DNA of 64,000 nucleotides from Gemmatimonadales bacterium (lineage in GTDB: Bacteria > Gemmatimonadota > Gemmatimonadetes > Gemmatimonadales > GWC2-71-9): NCBI GenBank assembly GCA_025934955.1, contig JAICWE010000007.1, positions 1 to 64,000 of the forward strand, given 5' to 3'. A program made the translations under genes and the position numbers. Position 1 is the first letter of the stretch. Each line of letters opens with the position of its first letter. Below are positions 63,720 to 64,000 of this stretch, piece after piece. The notes under the pieces were generated by a model that saw nothing but the letters and a program-made list of their open reading frames with translations, did not search any database and was not told the origin of the DNA.

Positions 63720-64000
63720 CGGTGCGCGGGCGCCAAGTGGTGCTCGCGGGCATCTCGGTCCGTGCGATGGCGGAGTCGGCGGCGCGGGCGGGCTACCGGG
63801 TCTGGGCGGCGGACGGCTTCGGCGATCTCGACCTCGCCGCATGCGCCGCGGTGCTGCCGATCTCGAGCGCCGGAGCCGGTGAGGTCGCCAGAGCCGCCGT
63901 GGTTGCGGCGCGGCGCGCACCGGCTGAAGCGGCGGCGTACGCCGGCGGATTGGAGAACTGGCCCGATGCAGTCCGGGACCTCGCACGTGCGCGCGCGCTC
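63716..64000 (+). CDS. ATP-grasp protein of H4MPT cluster, partial (runs off right edge)
   Basis: The first 95 residues are present. The GTG overlaps the DUF1464 stop (GTGA). The N-terminus VVLAGISVRAMAESAARAGYRVWAADGFGDLDLA is the pre-ATP-grasp fold of the DUF201/OrfY-type proteins, and AAAYAGGLENWPDAV matches the family's GGLENxP motif. In methylotrophs a similar ATP-grasp gene (orfY) lies among the H4MPT genes and is thought to act in cofactor assembly by making an amide bond. The catalytic ATP-binding domain lies beyond the window, so the assignment depends on the N-terminal part and on the neighbours fae, mtdB and DUF1464. Confidence 0.8.
   Translation, partial: MTVRGRQVVLAGISVRAMAESAARAGYRVWAADGFGDLDLAACAAVLPISSAGAGEVARAAVVAARRAPAEAAAYAGGLENWPDAVRDLARARAL

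Noticed and set aside
1-64000. Search for tRNA, rRNA, CRISPR arrays, insertion sequences, phage genes or attachment sites
   Set aside because: No cloverleaf with a GTTCRA arm, no rRNA stretches, no regularly spaced repeats, no transposase or integrase genes and no terminal inverted repeats were seen by eye. A covariance-model scan could still reveal small RNAs.

Overview
This is a chromosomal stretch of a very G+C-rich, Gram-negative (diderm) bacterium. The best guess is a Gemmatimonadota-type soil or sediment organism. That is an inference from the overall style: outer-membrane OmpA and Omp85-like barrels, lipoproteins and secreted beta-propeller proteins beside a PknB-type kinase, an A-type caa3 oxidase cluster, many 4-nt start/stop overlaps, and coding on both strands with a strong G/C bias at third codon positions. 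I see no rRNA, tRNA, insertion sequence, phage or CRISPR array. The window is almost fully coding: 68 genes are listed, the first and last are cut by the window ends, and no gene-free gap exceeds about 300 nt.

Layout. 1-10 kb: a cut M42-like peptidase, a MarR regulator with its hydrolase, an OmpA/TSP3 outer-membrane protein, an EamA transporter, an Hpt protein coupled to an amino-acid permease, a flavin-type oxidase, RhlE helicase and two secreted proteins. 10-22 kb: an AI-2E permease, then a same-strand signalling run: two large hybrid or multi-sensor histidine kinases, a response regulator, a persulfide-dioxygenase/rhodanese protein, a diguanylate cyclase, an ECF sigma factor, its anti-sigma factor and two envelope proteins. 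22-35 kb: a kinase, flavin reductase and lipoprotein operon, an aminotransferase, a tesA/ybbA/ybbP-like block, then fatty-acid genes (plastid-type FabI, enoyl-CoA hydratase, dienoyl-CoA reductase). 36-41 kb: the caa3 cytochrome oxidase operon ctaCDEF-ctaG. 41-48 kb: VanX-like dipeptidase, GreA, a GroES-like protein, lipases, a 48-residue zinc-ribbon protein coupled to a radical SAM enzyme, and a quinone oxidoreductase. 48-56 kb: a tightly packed minus-strand run of seven genes from a Fis/PAS regulator through an Omp85-like barrel, a secreted HEAWH metalloprotease and plant/cyanobacterial-type IspH to an aldose epimerase. 56-60 kb: an EamA transporter and a DEIH-box helicase. 61-64 kb: the start of a tetrahydromethanopterin (H4MPT) C1 cluster: fae, mtdB, a DUF1464 protein and a cut ATP-grasp gene.

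Regulatory signals are unusually readable. Several sigma-70-like promoters with 17-nt spacers are visible (before the cta operon, the zinc-ribbon gene, fae and the gene divergent from fae). An exact bipartite motif, GTCAACCC-N11-GCGGCATCC, occurs before the ECF sigma gene and again before the gene that follows its operon, which looks like the sigma factor's own promoter. Four genes without a Shine-Dalgarno have TANNNT exactly six nt before the start codon, which suggests leaderless mRNAs. The strongest system-level finding is the formaldehyde-handling H4MPT module, with its own promoter and terminator, at the right edge.
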